A stretch of DNA of 64,000 bases from Duganella sp. SG902 (GTDB lineage: Bacteria > Pseudomonadota > Gammaproteobacteria > Burkholderiales > Burkholderiaceae_D): positions 186,001 through 250,000 of the forward strand of contig NZ_JABMJK010000003.1 of assembly GCF_013376005.1 (NCBI RefSeq), written 5' to 3'. The stretch's first letter is position 1; each line of letters opens with the position of its first letter. Of the stretch, positions 26,548 to 35,750 are shown piece by piece. The translations under genes were made by a program, and so were the position numbers. The notes under the pieces are model-generated. The model had not been told where the DNA came from. It did not search any database and worked only from the letters and a program-made list of their open reading frames with translations.

Positions 26548-27450
26548 ATGAAAAAACTGCTGACCGCCCTCGCCCTGAGCGCCGCCCTGGCCGCGCCGGC
26601 CCACGCCGGCAAGAACGCCCTGGTGCTGCAAACCGACTTCGGCACCTCGGACGGCGCCGTCTCCGCCATGCGCGGCGTGGCCTACGGCGTCGACGCCGGC
26701 CTGACCGTGGCCGACCTGACCCACAACATTCCCGACTACGACATCTGGGTCGGCGGCTACCGCCTGTTCCAGACCGCGAACTACTGGCCGGAGGGCACGG
26801 TGTTCGTGTCGGTGATCGATCCGGGCGTGGGCACCACGCGCAAATCGGTGGTGCTGAAGACCAAGGCCGGCCGCTACTTCGTCGGCCCGGACAACGGTCA
26901 GTTCACCCTGATCGCCGAGCGCGACGGCGTGGCCGAGCTGCGCGAGATCGACGAGAAGGTCAACCGCCTGGCCGGCTCGGGCGAGTCCTACACCTTCCAC
27001 GGCCGCGACGTGTACGCCTACGTGGGCGCGCGCCTGGCCTCGGGCGCCATCAGCTACGAGCAGGTGGGCCCGGCGCTGCCGGTGGACTCGGTGATCCGGA
27101 TCCCGTACCAGAAGGCGGCGCTGGAGAACGGCAAGCTGCGCGGCATCGTGCCGGTGCTGGACGTCAAGTACGGCAACGTCTGGACCAATATTCCGAAGTC
27201 GCTGTTCGAGCAGCTGGGCGTCAAGGAGCACGAGCCGGTGCGGGTGCGCATCTTCCACAACAAGAAGCTGGTCAACACGGTGGTGGCGCCGTACGAGCAC
27301 ACCTTTGGCGGCGTGGCCAAGGGCAAGCCGCTGGTCTACCTGAACAGCCTGCTCGACGTGTCGCTCGCCCTCAACCAGGGCAATTACGCGGCCAAAAACA
27401 AGATCGACTCCGGCGTGGAGTGGGAAGTGGAAGTCAGCAAGGCGAAGTGA
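26548..27450 (+). CDS. Exported S-adenosyl-L-methionine hydrolase (DUF62 family)
   Basis: 300 aa. Unlike most family members it has a signal peptide (MKKLLTALALSAALAAPAHA, 1-20). The mature part follows DUF62: LQTDFGTSDGAVSAMRGV, ADLTHNIPDYDI, FVSVIDPGVGTTRKSV (catalytic Asp and Arg), VGPDNGQFTL and YTFHGRDVYAYVGA (His). These match the conserved Asp-Arg-His of SAM hydroxide adenosyltransferases, which cleave SAM to adenosine and methionine. The C-terminal barrel carries the expected YGNVWTNIP. It is 9 bp after a TonB-dependent receptor, which suggests that its substrate in the periplasm is imported from outside. Confidence 0.88.
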   Translation: MKKLLTALALSAALAAPAHAGKNALVLQTDFGTSDGAVSAMRGVAYGVDAGLTVADLTHNIPDYDIWVGGYRLFQTANYWPEGTVFVSVIDPGVGTTRKSVVLKTKAGRYFVGPDNGQFTLIAERDGVAELREIDEKVNRLAGSGESYTFHGRDVYAYVGARLASGAISYEQVGPALPVDSVIRIPYQKAALENGKLRGIVPVLDVKYGNVWTNIPKSLFEQLGVKEHEPVRVRIFHNKKLVNTVVAPYEHTFGGVAKGKPLVYLNSLLDVSLALNQGNYAAKNKIDSGVEWEVEVSKAK

Positions 27451-27541
27451 TGGGACGCGCCTCTGTCTGAAGGCGGAGGCGGCGAAAAAGCGGGATGTTC
27501 CCTGCTAGTATCGGCGCTTTTCCAGTCCAGAAAGGAACATC

Positions 27542-28321
27542 ATGAAATCCCGCCTCATACTCGGCGCCGCCGCCGTGGCCGCCGCCCTGGCCTTCCCTTC
27601 CGCCTTCGCCGCGGACGCCAAACCGACCGTGGTGCTGGTGCACGGCGCCTTCGCCGACTCGTCCAGCTGGGACGGCGTCACCGCCAGGCTGGAAAAGGAT
27701 GGCTACACCGTGATCGGCGCCGCCAACCCGCTGCGCAGCGTCAAGTCCGACGCCGCCGCAGTGGCGTCGGTGCTGAAAAGCGTCAACGGCCCGGTGGTGC
27801 TGGTGGGCCACTCGTACGGCGGCTCGGTGATCAGCGCGGCGGCCGTCGGCGCCGCCAACGTCAAGGCGCTGGTGTACGTGGCGGCGTTCGCGCCGGAAGC
27901 CGGCGAGACGGTGGTCGGCCTGTCCGGCAAATTCCCCGGCAGCACGCTGGGCCCGACGCTGGCGCCGCCAGTGGCGCTGGCCGATGGCGGCAAGGACCTG
28001 TACATCCAGCAAGCCAAGTTCCACAGCCAGTTCGCGGCCGACGTGCCGGAGGCCAAGGCGCGCCTGATGGCCGCCGGCCAGCGTCCGATCACCGACGCCG
28101 CGCTCAACGAGGCGTCGCCGGCGCCGGCCTGGAAAACCATTCCTTCGTGGTTCGTCTACGGCAAGGCCGACAAGAACATCCCGGCCGCCGCGCTGGACTT
28201 CATGGCCAAGCGCGCCAACGCGAAAAAGACGGTGGTGATCGACGGCGCCTCGCACGTCGTGATGACCTCGCACCCGGCCGAGGTGGCCAGGCTGATCGAG
28301 GAAGCCGCCGGCGCCAAATAA
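27542..28321 (+). CDS. Exported alpha/beta hydrolase
   Basis: 259 aa with signal peptide (1-23, ending AFAADA). Motifs: VVLVHGAFADSSSW (oxyanion region), VGHSYGGSVIS (nucleophile elbow), GKADKNIP (acid) and GASHVVMTSHP (His). This is the small MhpC/EstA-like esterase type often annotated as alpha/beta hydrolase, exported here. AAAGGAACATC precedes the ATG. It follows the SAM hydrolase by 91 bp with its own SD and may be a separate unit. Substrate unknown. Confidence 0.87.
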   Translation: MKSRLILGAAAVAAALAFPSAFAADAKPTVVLVHGAFADSSSWDGVTARLEKDGYTVIGAANPLRSVKSDAAAVASVLKSVNGPVVLVGHSYGGSVISAAAVGAANVKALVYVAAFAPEAGETVVGLSGKFPGSTLGPTLAPPVALADGGKDLYIQQAKFHSQFAADVPEAKARLMAAGQRPITDAALNEASPAPAWKTIPSWFVYGKADKNIPAAALDFMAKRANAKKTVVIDGASHVVMTSHPAEVARLIEEAAGAK

Positions 28322-28322
28322 G

Positions 28323-28868
28323 TCAGTGCTGGGTTTCCTGCTGCTTCACCATGCGCTCGGTCATGGAACGCAGTGATTTGAGCGCGTTGGCGACGAATTC
28401 GATTTGCTTGTCGTCCTCCGCGCGCTGGGCATCGAACGGCGGCAGCGGCATCTGGAAGGGATTGGCGTTGGCCTCCGCGTCGGCCGAGGCTTGTTGCTCG
28501 GCGTAGGCGGCGTAGCCATCGCCGCTGTCGGTCGCCACCGTGTCCGGGGCGCCGCCGTCGGGCGCGGCCTTCAGAATGCCGGCCGCCTGCTTCAACTGGC
28601 TGGCCAGGTCCTTCAGCTGCTGCAGCACGGCCTTGGCGTCCTTGCCACCAAACAACAGCAGCATGCGCCGCAGGGCGTCGATCTGCTTCTTGATCTCGGC
28701 CACGCGCTCGCGCGCCAGGGCCTTCTGGTCCTGGTCGGCGCGGCGCGACAGGGCGTCGATCGCCTCGGCGTTCTTCTTGGCGATCTCCAACTGCTTTTGC
28801 AGCAGCTCCAGGTAGGAGTCCGTGCCGTCGTTGAAGCCGGAAGCGCTGTGGATGGTTATCGGTTGCAT
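28323..28868 (-). CDS. Coiled-coil protein of unknown function
   Basis: 181 aa, no signal peptide. A strongly helical stretch (about residues 18-100: LELLQKQLEIAKKNAEAI, then ALARERVAEIKKQIDALRRM and AVLQQLKDLASQLKQAA) should form coiled coil. It is followed by a flexible Gly/Ala/Asp linker and another helix at the end. I do not recognise a named family, although the opening MQPITIHSAS resembles small Oxalobacteraceae proteins near motility or signalling genes. It is convergent with, and 1 bp from, the upstream hydrolase stop. Divergent from the hybrid kinase gene. Confidence 0.7.
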   Translation of the reverse strand: MQPITIHSASGFNDGTDSYLELLQKQLEIAKKNAEAIDALSRRADQDQKALARERVAEIKKQIDALRRMLLLFGGKDAKAVLQQLKDLASQLKQAAGILKAAPDGGAPDTVATDSGDGYAAYAEQQASADAEANANPFQMPLPPFDAQRAEDDKQIEFVANALKSLRSMTERMVKQQETQH

Positions 28869-28966
28869 GATCTATCTCGCAAAAGGCTAGTCACTCTGCA
28901 AGATACAGGCGACGTGAACGGCCTTCGCGTTAAACTCATGCTATTCCAACAAGCCATTGGCCGGCC

Positions 28967-31237
28967 ATGAACCAGACGCTCTCCCGCCCAGTAAAGATCA
29001 GCTCCTACCTGGTGACGCTGTTACTGGTGGCCACGCCCACCTTGCTGATCTGGCATCATTTTGGCATGACCAGGACGCTGGAGATTTCCGCCCGCCAGCC
29101 GCACGGGGTCAGGCTGGCCGACGACCGCAAGGAATTGAACGGCGATTCGGTGTCGACGCTGACACGCACCGACGACGCGCTCACCATGCACTGCCAGCCG
29201 GGGGCGACCCAGGTGGTGTACCGGTTCTGCAAGATGCAATTCCTGGTGGGCGACCCGATCAGGGGCGTGGACTTTTCCCAGTTCGAGACGATCACCTTCG
29301 ACCTGCGCTACAGGGGCGAGCCGCAAGTCATCAAGCTGCACCTGATGAACTTCGAGCCGGAGCTGTCCGTCGCCGGGGACTGGAACTCGCAGCGGTTCAA
29401 CGAGGCCGAAATCAAATTGCCGCCGCAGCCGGTCTTCACGATTCCGCTCAACGTCCTGCACACGGCGGAGTGGTGGCGGAGCTCGTACAAGGTGCCCCTA
29501 TCCCAAAGCTACACGCGGCTGGACCACGTCACGGCCATCGAGCTGTCCACCGTGACGCTCACGCCCGGGCAACCGGTCGCGCTGGAGCTGCGCTCGATCA
29601 AGTTCCGCGGCAAATGGATATCGAAGACCAACCTTCTGATGGGCCTGGTCTCGGCGTGGATAGGCTGCGGGCTGCTGGGCTTGTCGCTGGGCCTGCTCCA
29701 CCTGCGCTTCAGCCTGTCGGCCAGCAACTCGCGCCTGGACAGCCTGACCGCCATCGACCGCGAACGCAAGGCGGCCGAGGCGGCGCGCGAGGCGGCGCTG
29801 GCCGAGGCGCTGCGGCTGGCGCGCCAGCGCAGCAACTTCATCGCGCAGATGAGCCACGAACTGCGCACCCCGCTCAACGCCATCATGGGCTACGCGCAGC
29901 TGCTGCGGCGCGACGGCCACCAGCTGACCGAACAGCAGGCCACCAGCCTGGCCACCATACACGAGAGCGGCCAGCATCTGCTCACCCTCATCAACGACAT
30001 CCTGGACCTGGCGCGGGTCGAGGCCGGCAAGATGGCGTTGTACCCGGCCGCCACCGCGCTGGCCGCGTTCCTGAAGGGGGTGGCCGACATCGTGCGCGTC
30101 AAGGCCGAGGAAAAAGGCCTGGTCTTCCACTACGAGCTGGCCGCCGGCCTGCCGGACACGGTGATCATCGACCAGACCCGCCTGCGCCAGGTGCTGCTCA
30201 ACCTGCTCGGCAACGCCGTGAAGTTCACCGATCGCGGCACGGTCTCGCTGCGCATATTGCCGGCGCCGGCGGCGCCGGCAGTCGTCGACGGCCAGCCCGC
30301 CGCCGGCTTGCGCTTCGAGGTGACCGACAGCGGCATCGGCATGAGCGCGCAACAACTGGGGCGCGTGTTTCAGCCGTTCGAACAGATGGGCAACATGGAG
30401 CGGCGCGAGGGCGGCGCCGGCCTGGGCCTGGCCATCAGCCAGCAGCTGGTGCGCCTGATGGGCGGCGCCATCGCGGTCGTCAGCGAACCGGGCAAGGGCA
30501 GCACGTTCTGGTTCGACCTGCTGGCGCCGCTCGCCGCCGGCAGCCCGGCGGGCGCGCGGCCGCCGCACGCCATGGGCGCCTATGAGGGCGAGCGCAAGCG
30601 GTTGCTGATCGTCGACGACGTGCCGCAAAACCGCGCGATGCTGGTGGCCTTGCTGCAGGCCACCGGCTTCGTCGTGGCGGCCGCCGAGAACGGCCTGGAG
30701 TGCCTGGTCCTGCTGGACAGCTTCCAGCCCGAGCTGATCGTCATGGATGTCATGATGCCTCTGCTCGACGGCAACGAGACCACGCGCCGGATACGCGCCA
30801 TGCCGGCGTGGCGGCGCACGCCGATCATCACGGTGACCGCCAGCGCCAGCCCGGAGGACGCCTCGCGCTCGTACGCGGCCGGCGCCGACGCCTTCCTGGT
30901 CAAGCCGATCGACCACGACGCCCTGCTGCACACCATCGGCACGCTGCTGTCGCTGAGCTGGATCGCCGGGGCCGACGCGGCGGAGTCCGCCATCCCGGCC
31001 GACGACGCCGGCGCCCCGCTGGCGGTCCCGCCGGCGCCGCAGATCGAGGCCCTGTGGCAACTGGCGCAACTGGGGAACATGCGCGAGATCAGGAAGTGGG
31101 CCGACCACCTGCAAACCCTCGATCCGGCCTACGCGCCCTTCGCGGCGCGCCTGCACACGCTGGCGCGCGGCTACCAGTCACTGGCGCTGAGCGCCTTCGT
31201 CGCGCGCTACCGCGAGGACGCCGCGCCCGGCGATTGA
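28967..31237 (+). CDS. Hybrid sensor histidine kinase with C-terminal receiver
   Basis: 756 aa, inner membrane. First membrane helix about 13-30 (SYLVTLLLVATPTLLIW), a periplasmic sensor part about 35-220, second helix about 222-245. HisKA with MSHELRTPLNAIMGY near 295, then the HATPase with LLNLLGNAVKFTDRG and GAGLGLAIS near 483. The receiver domain (about 545-660) has LLIVDDVPQN, the Asp in VMDVMMPLLDGN and Lys in FLVKPID. A short helical tail follows. The sensor domain is not recognised; its GDSVSTL/FSQFETITFDLR stretch suggests a beta-sandwich. No SD is obvious before the ATG. Confidence 0.9.
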   Translation: MNQTLSRPVKISSYLVTLLLVATPTLLIWHHFGMTRTLEISARQPHGVRLADDRKELNGDSVSTLTRTDDALTMHCQPGATQVVYRFCKMQFLVGDPIRGVDFSQFETITFDLRYRGEPQVIKLHLMNFEPELSVAGDWNSQRFNEAEIKLPPQPVFTIPLNVLHTAEWWRSSYKVPLSQSYTRLDHVTAIELSTVTLTPGQPVALELRSIKFRGKWISKTNLLMGLVSAWIGCGLLGLSLGLLHLRFSLSASNSRLDSLTAIDRERKAAEAAREAALAEALRLARQRSNFIAQMSHELRTPLNAIMGYAQLLRRDGHQLTEQQATSLATIHESGQHLLTLINDILDLARVEAGKMALYPAATALAAFLKGVADIVRVKAEEKGLVFHYELAAGLPDTVIIDQTRLRQVLLNLLGNAVKFTDRGTVSLRILPAPAAPAVVDGQPAAGLRFEVTDSGIGMSAQQLGRVFQPFEQMGNMERREGGAGLGLAISQQLVRLMGGAIAVVSEPGKGSTFWFDLLAPLAAGSPAGARPPHAMGAYEGERKRLLIVDDVPQNRAMLVALLQATGFVVAAAENGLECLVLLDSFQPELIVMDVMMPLLDGNETTRRIRAMPAWRRTPIITVTASASPEDASRSYAAGADAFLVKPIDHDALLHTIGTLLSLSWIAGADAAESAIPADDAGAPLAVPPAPQIEALWQLAQLGNMREIRKWADHLQTLDPAYAPFAARLHTLARGYQSLALSAFVARYREDAAPGD

Positions 31238-31239
31238 CC

Positions 31240-33186
31240 TCACTTGCGCTTGACCTTCGGGAAGCGCAGCCTGTAGTGCAGGCCCATGCCGGGCGCGCTG
31301 GCCACCTTGACGGTGCCGCCCAGCGCGCCCGTGACCAGGTTGTACAGGATGTGCGCGCCCAGCCCGCTGCCGCCCGAGCCGCGCTTGGTGGTGAAGAAGG
31401 GATCGAACAGCTGGGCCAGCGTGCCGCTGTCCATGCCGGCGCCGTCGTCGCTGTACTCGAAGTCGACGAAGTCGCCGTCGACCTTGCCGCTGATCCTGAT
31501 CTTGCCCGACTGCCCCTCCTCGAAACCGTGCACCAGCGAGTTGACCACCATGTTGGTGACGATCTGCGAGATGGCGCCGGGGAAGCTGGCCATGTTGATG
31601 TGCTCGTCGCAATCGATCTCGACCTGGATCGGCTTGCCCTTCAGCTTGGGCTGCAGCGACAGCAGCACCTCGTCCAGGTACTTGCGCAGGTTGAAGCTGC
31701 GGATATCGTCGGACGACTGGTCCACCGCCACCTGCTTGAAGCTGCGCACCAGCGCCGCCGCGCGCTGGGTGTTGGTGGTCATGATCTTGAGCGACTGGTC
31801 GATGATGTCGAAGAACTGCGTCAGGCCGTCCTCGTCCAGGGTGCCGTTGGCCAGGTCCTCGCGCGTCAGCTTGAGCTCCTCCACCAGGTGGCTGGTGGCG
31901 GTCACGCAAATGCCCAGCGGGGTGTTGATCTCGTGCGCCACGCCGGCCACCAGCCGCCCCAGCGAGGCCAGCTTCTCCTGCCGCACCAGCTCGCCCTGGG
32001 CGTCCTTGAGCGAGGTCAGCGCGTTTTCCAGCGCGGCGTTCTGCTCCTCCAGCTGCTCCTTGGACAGGCGGATCTGGCGGTCGGCCTGCAGGCGCGCGAT
32101 GGCCACCGCCACGTGGCTGGCCATGAAGGCCAGGATGTCGAGGTCGGCCTGGGTGTATCGCACCGTCGCGTCGTAGCTTTGCACGATGATCACGCCATAG
32201 GCCACGTCGCCCAGCAGCATGGGCGCGCCCATCCAGCTGTGGATGTCGACATTGCCCAGCGGATGCTCCATCTCGCCGCTGTCGACCAGCGCCTTGAAGC
32301 CGGCGCGGTCCAGCAGCATGGCCTGCTTGCGCTGCAGCACATAGGACGACATGCCGATGCCGTAGTCGAAGCGCTTGACCGGCGCCTGCTCGTCCTTCTC
32401 ATCGACGAAATACGGGATGCTGATCTCGCGCGTGTCCGGGTGGTACAGCGCCATCAGGAAATTCCTGGCCGGCAGCAGCTCGCTGATGATCTGGTGCAGG
32501 CGCATGTTCAGGCGGCTGCCGCCGGTGGCGGTGGCCGACAGGTTGGCCAGCTCGTACAGGCCGCGCTGGATGTTCTCGGCGCGGCGCCGCTCGGCCACCT
32601 CGTGCTGCAGCTGGGCCGTGCGCTCCTGCACCGCGCGCTCCAGCCGGTCCATGCTCTGCAGGCCTTGCAGCGCGCTGGAGACATGGTTGGCGATCAGGGC
32701 GAACAGGGCCTGGTCCTCCTCGCTGAACGTGTGCTGCTTGTCGTAGCTCTGGATCACCACCGCGCCCAGCACCTGGTGATTATGGTCGAACAGCGGGCAG
32801 CCCATCCAGTGCTCGGCCACGGTGCCGATGCCGAAGCCGGCGTTGTCCTGCCGCTTGGAGTGGTGCTCGGCGGCGGTCATGACGATGCGCTCGCGGCTCA
32901 GGAGCACGGCCGCGGTGGGCGATTCGCCCGCCACCAGCTCGAACAGCTCGTCGCGGCTGGGGGGCTCGTCCACCTCGTCGACGTAGTACACAAAGCGCAC
33001 CAGGTTGGGCGGGCCGTCCTCGTTGCTCAGCGCGACGAAGAAGTTGGCGGCGTACATGATGCGGCCCAGCGCGGCATGCACGGCCTGCAGGAATTCACTG
33101 ATATCGGTGCAGCTGCTGGATTTCTGCCCGATCTCGAGCAGCACGGTTTGGACGGCTTCCAGCCGGGAGAGTCGACTTTCCATCAA
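31240..33186 (-). CDS. Soluble histidine kinase with two GAF domains
   Basis: 648 aa without membrane segments, so cytosolic. Two GAF-type sensor domains (about 20-165 and 205-350) share WMGCPLFDHNHQVLGAVVI and WMGAPMLLGDVAYGVIIV cores. A coiled coil leads into HisKA (GRLVAGVAHEINTPLG, near 415) and a HATPase domain (NMVVNSLVHGFEEG, YSDDGAGMDSGTLAQLFDPF, GSGGSGLGAHILYN). It has no receiver domain. The stop lies 2 bp from the stop of the convergent hybrid kinase. The inducing ligand is unknown. Confidence 0.9.
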   Translation of the reverse strand: MMESRLSRLEAVQTVLLEIGQKSSSCTDISEFLQAVHAALGRIMYAANFFVALSNEDGPPNLVRFVYYVDEVDEPPSRDELFELVAGESPTAAVLLSRERIVMTAAEHHSKRQDNAGFGIGTVAEHWMGCPLFDHNHQVLGAVVIQSYDKQHTFSEEDQALFALIANHVSSALQGLQSMDRLERAVQERTAQLQHEVAERRRAENIQRGLYELANLSATATGGSRLNMRLHQIISELLPARNFLMALYHPDTREISIPYFVDEKDEQAPVKRFDYGIGMSSYVLQRKQAMLLDRAGFKALVDSGEMEHPLGNVDIHSWMGAPMLLGDVAYGVIIVQSYDATVRYTQADLDILAFMASHVAVAIARLQADRQIRLSKEQLEEQNAALENALTSLKDAQGELVRQEKLASLGRLVAGVAHEINTPLGICVTATSHLVEELKLTREDLANGTLDEDGLTQFFDIIDQSLKIMTTNTQRAAALVRSFKQVAVDQSSDDIRSFNLRKYLDEVLLSLQPKLKGKPIQVEIDCDEHINMASFPGAISQIVTNMVVNSLVHGFEEGQSGKIRISGKVDGDFVDFEYSDDGAGMDSGTLAQLFDPFFTTKRGSGGSGLGAHILYNLVTGALGGTVKVASAPGMGLHYRLRFPKVKRK

Positions 33187-33274
33187 TTTTCCTATGTTAT
33201 GGCGATGCGGTACATGCGCATAGGAAATACTAGCAGGTCCGGCCCGGTGTCGGCCAGCGCCATGATGAAGCCGG

Positions 33275-33300
33275 AGCCGGGCGGCGCGCGCCGCCCGGCT
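33275..33300 (-). terminator. Perfect GC hairpin after the PEP-CTERM gene
   Basis: AGCCGGGCGGC (33275-33285) / GCCGCCCGGCT (33290-33300), 11-bp stem, 4-nt loop, 26 bp past the PEP-CTERM stop on the minus strand and before the GAF kinase gene. No T-run follows on either strand; a terminator or RNA-stability stem is likely. Confidence 0.5.
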
Positions 33301-33325
33301 TGCGCGGTTGCGCGCGGACGTCTAC

Positions 33326-33871
33326 TTACGCGGCGTCCTGGGATTTACGGCGACGCGCGGCCACCGCGCCAACCAGGCCCAGGCCGCCCAGCAGCATGCC
33401 GTAGGTGGCAGGCTCGGGTACGGCGGTCACGGTGGCGCTACCGGTGTAGGCGCCAGCCGCTTTCGACAGCACGGTGCCGCTCACCAGCAGGAAGTAGTTG
33501 CCCGCGGCCAGGGGGCCGGAGGTCAGTTCCCACTGATCGGTTTTGCCGGTCGACAGCTGCGTGCCTTTCAGCACCAGGCCATCGTCGTTGAACAGGCTCA
33601 GACCCAGGATGTCCAGGCCGTTCTTGGCGTTGCCCGACGACGAGAAGGTGTCGGCAAAGATCGAGCTGCCTTCGCTCAGGGTGAAGGTGTAACGTTCGGC
33701 GAAGGTGTTGGCGGCGTTGTTGCCGGTGAACAGATGACCGAAGATGTCGCCGCCGCTGCTCAGGTCCAGCGCCACGTCCGGATTGCTGATATCGGCCGCC
33801 ATGGCGCCCTGCGCCATCAGGGCCGCGCCGGCCACTACCACTGCGCTTGCGATGCGTTTTGCTATTTTCAT
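33326..33871 (-). CDS. PEP-CTERM sorting domain protein (FxDxF-type)
   Basis: 181 aa from the ATG at 33871, which has AGGAGG 4 nt upstream and begins the signal peptide (MKIAKRIASAVVVAGAALMAQGAMA). The mature part is beta-rich with a FTLSEGSSIFADTFSSSG segment. The C-terminus is a textbook PEP-CTERM tail: VPEPATYGMLLGGLGLVGA then RRR at residues about 152-177. Such proteins are processed by exosortase and go to the cell surface or the exopolysaccharide matrix. No exosortase lies in the window. The 5' leader has an anti-SD and a T-tailed hairpin (33872-33926). Confidence 0.92.
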   Translation of the reverse strand: MKIAKRIASAVVVAGAALMAQGAMAADISNPDVALDLSSGGDIFGHLFTGNNAANTFAERYTFTLSEGSSIFADTFSSSGNAKNGLDILGLSLFNDDGLVLKGTQLSTGKTDQWELTSGPLAAGNYFLLVSGTVLSKAAGAYTGSATVTAVPEPATYGMLLGGLGLVGAVAARRRKSQDAA

Positions 33872-33926
33872 GAAACCTCCTGTTGTATAAAAAAAACGGT
33901 GTGGGTACACCGCTCGAGGAGGTTCC
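33872..33926 (-). promoter_or_regulatory. SD-sequestering leader with terminator-like hairpin
   Basis: Reading on the minus strand: GGAACCTCCT (33926-33917), then hairpin CGGTGT/ACACCG (33912-33907 and 33902-33897), then eight T (33896-33889), then the SD inside AGGAGGTTTC (33881-33872) ending at the ATG. The first element pairs with the SD over 10 bp (one G-U). The inner stem plus T8 looks like an intrinsic terminator only about 17 nt before the start codon. This suggests attenuation or an RNA switch for the PEP-CTERM gene. Confidence 0.6.
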
Positions 33927-34061
33927 AAATTTATCAGCTGAGCTCGTAAAAAACGGGGGCGCACGATTGGATGTTACAACCGCTTACACGTTTTCTTAAT
34001 GAAATCTTAATTCTATTCAAGCATTGGAGCTTTCAAGAACTAAGTTACAATTAAGCCAATC

Positions 34062-34550
34062 TTAAGGCTTTTTAAAGCCATTTTCTATCCACATGGAAGC
34101 AGATGTTACGGTGAGTTTAAAGTTGGGAGCGACGCGCGCCCGGCCGAGCTGCTCGCCGTACTGGTCGAACGCGCTCAGGGTGGCGTAGGGATCGTCCTCG
34201 TCGGGCGTGATGTCGAGGCAGACCCTGACCGGGCCGGCATCGGTGCCGACGCTGACATGCTTGTGCAGCTGGGCGTGCAACTGCTGCTCATGGCGGCGGA
34301 TCACCTCGCTGGCGGTCTTGACCAGGGTGTTGAAGGCGTTGACGTCCAGCGGCTTGGGATTTTTCTTGTCGCGCCCCATGGTCCACGGCCCCACCAGCGC
34401 CGGCTCCGGCTCGCCATCCTTGATCATGGCCACGGCCCAGCCGTCGTCGTCCTCGTTCTTGATCACGCGCGCGGTCCAGCCATTGCCCTGCCACCGGCGG
34501 TCCTCCTGCACCGGCGCGTCGCCGCCGGCCTCGGGGTAGTCGTTACTCAT
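34062..34550 (-). CDS. Conserved hypothetical protein
   Basis: 162 aa, cytosolic, acidic. Starts MSNDYPEAGGDAPVQEDRRW at 34550; the frame to 34637 overlaps the divergent porin start and was not used. Contains a WTARVIKNEDDDGWAVAMI strand pair, a GPWTMGRDKKNPKPLD loop, and a C-terminal ATLSAFDQYGEQLGRARVAP segment. It appears to be a compact alpha/beta fold. I do not recognise the family. It shares a 76-bp divergent upstream region with the porin gene. Confidence 0.7.
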   Translation of the reverse strand: MSNDYPEAGGDAPVQEDRRWQGNGWTARVIKNEDDDGWAVAMIKDGEPEPALVGPWTMGRDKKNPKPLDVNAFNTLVKTASEVIRRHEQQLHAQLHKHVSVGTDAGPVRVCLDITPDEDDPYATLSAFDQYGEQLGRARVAPNFKLTVTSASMWIENGFKKP

Positions 34551-34626
34551 ACTTATGGTCGTTTCGAAAGAAAAGTCGGGGTGGAATAATAAGCGGCTAG
34601 CACCGCAACAACAATAGGAACCGGCA

Positions 34627-35697
34627 ATGAAACGCAAGATTTTTCCCGCCCTGCTGGCCGCCCTGTGCGGCGGCGCCTGCGCCCAGGACGCGCTCCAGAT
34701 CTACGGCCGCCTCAACGTCGGGCTGGAAAGCGTGCAAAACGCCGGCGCGCGCGTCTCGCGGCTGAGCAACAACCGCTCGGTGCTGGGTTTCCGCGGCGAG
34801 GAAGAGGTGGGCGGCGGCGTCAAACTGCTGTTCCAGATCGAGGGCACGCTGTCGCCCGACACCGGGGCCGGCAGCCCGGCCGCGCGCGACACCCGTGTCG
34901 GCCTCAGCGGCGCGGCCGGCACCCTGTTCGCCGGCAACTGGAGCACGCCCTACAACGGCGCCAGCGCCGGCCTCGATCCCTACTACCCCACCACGGCCGG
35001 CTACATGAGCATCATGGGCAACGGCTCGGCGGCCAGCGTCAACAACACCAGCGACACCTCCTCCTTCGACCGCCGCCAGCAAAACAGCGTGCACTACTGG
35101 ACGCCGGTGTGGAACGGCCTGCAACTGCGTCTGGCCCGCGGCGTGGGCGAGGAACGGCCGGCCAGCGGAGCCAGGCCGTCGCTGAGCTCGGGCGCGCTGG
35201 TGTACGAGCAAGGCGCGTGGTACGCCAGCGCCGCCTACGAGCGCCATCACGCGTACCAGGGACCGGGACTGAACGACAGCGCCGCCAAGCTGGCCGCCGC
35301 CTATCGCTGGGGCGAGACCCGGGTGGCGCTGGCGGCCGAGCGGCTGCGCTACGAAACGCCGGCCGGCACGCTCGAGCGGCACGACGCCTACCTATCCATC
35401 ACGCGGCAGATCGGCCGCCACGGCGTCAAGCTGAGCGTGGGCCACGCCGGCGATGGCGGCGGCAGCGCGCCGGACGGGACCACCATCGGCTTTGCCCGCA
35501 AGGGCGCGGCCACCGGCGCCACCCACGCCACGCTGGGCTACGACTACACGCTGTCCGGGCGCAGCGCCATGTACGCGTATTACAGCCATCTCTCCAACCG
35601 GCGCAACGGCGTGGTGGACTTCGCCATCAACAGCCTGGGCGCGCGGCCGGGCGCCACGCTCAAGGGCGTGGTGCTGGGGCTGCGGCACAATTTCTGA
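34627..35697 (+). CDS. Outer-membrane porin (Gram-negative, Neisseria/Burkholderia type)
   Basis: 356 aa, the usual length for beta-proteobacterial general porins. Signal peptide residues 1-19 (MKRKIFPALLAALCGGACA). Mature start QDALQIYGRLNVGLESVQN is diagnostic, as are SRLSNNRSVLGFRGEEEVGGG, the FAGNWSTPY loop-3 region and the closing HNF with C-terminal Phe. It forms a trimeric 16-strand barrel for passive diffusion of small solutes. AGGAACCGGCA precedes the ATG. Confidence 0.93.
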   Translation: MKRKIFPALLAALCGGACAQDALQIYGRLNVGLESVQNAGARVSRLSNNRSVLGFRGEEEVGGGVKLLFQIEGTLSPDTGAGSPAARDTRVGLSGAAGTLFAGNWSTPYNGASAGLDPYYPTTAGYMSIMGNGSAASVNNTSDTSSFDRRQQNSVHYWTPVWNGLQLRLARGVGEERPASGARPSLSSGALVYEQGAWYASAAYERHHAYQGPGLNDSAAKLAAAYRWGETRVALAAERLRYETPAGTLERHDAYLSITRQIGRHGVKLSVGHAGDGGGSAPDGTTIGFARKGAATGATHATLGYDYTLSGRSAMYAYYSHLSNRRNGVVDFAINSLGARPGATLKGVVLGLRHNF

Positions 35698-35706
35698 GGC
35701 CAGCGC

Positions 35707-35729
35707 AAAAGCCCGCAAGGCATGCGGGC
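35707..35729 (-). terminator. Minus-strand terminator after the 80-aa proline-rich ORF
   Basis: Stem GCCCGC (35711-35716) / GCGGGC (35724-35729). On the minus strand it is followed by TTTT (35710-35707). It lies 21 bp past the stop of the small minus-strand ORF and just after the porin stop; on the plus strand a G-run follows instead. Confidence 0.6.
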
Positions 35730-35750
35730 GGGGGGGAACCTCAGTCGACC

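Noticed and set aside
27451..27541. Terminator between SAM hydrolase and the next hydrolase
   Set aside because: Only a short CGCCTC/GAGGCG stem and no T-run; not convincing.
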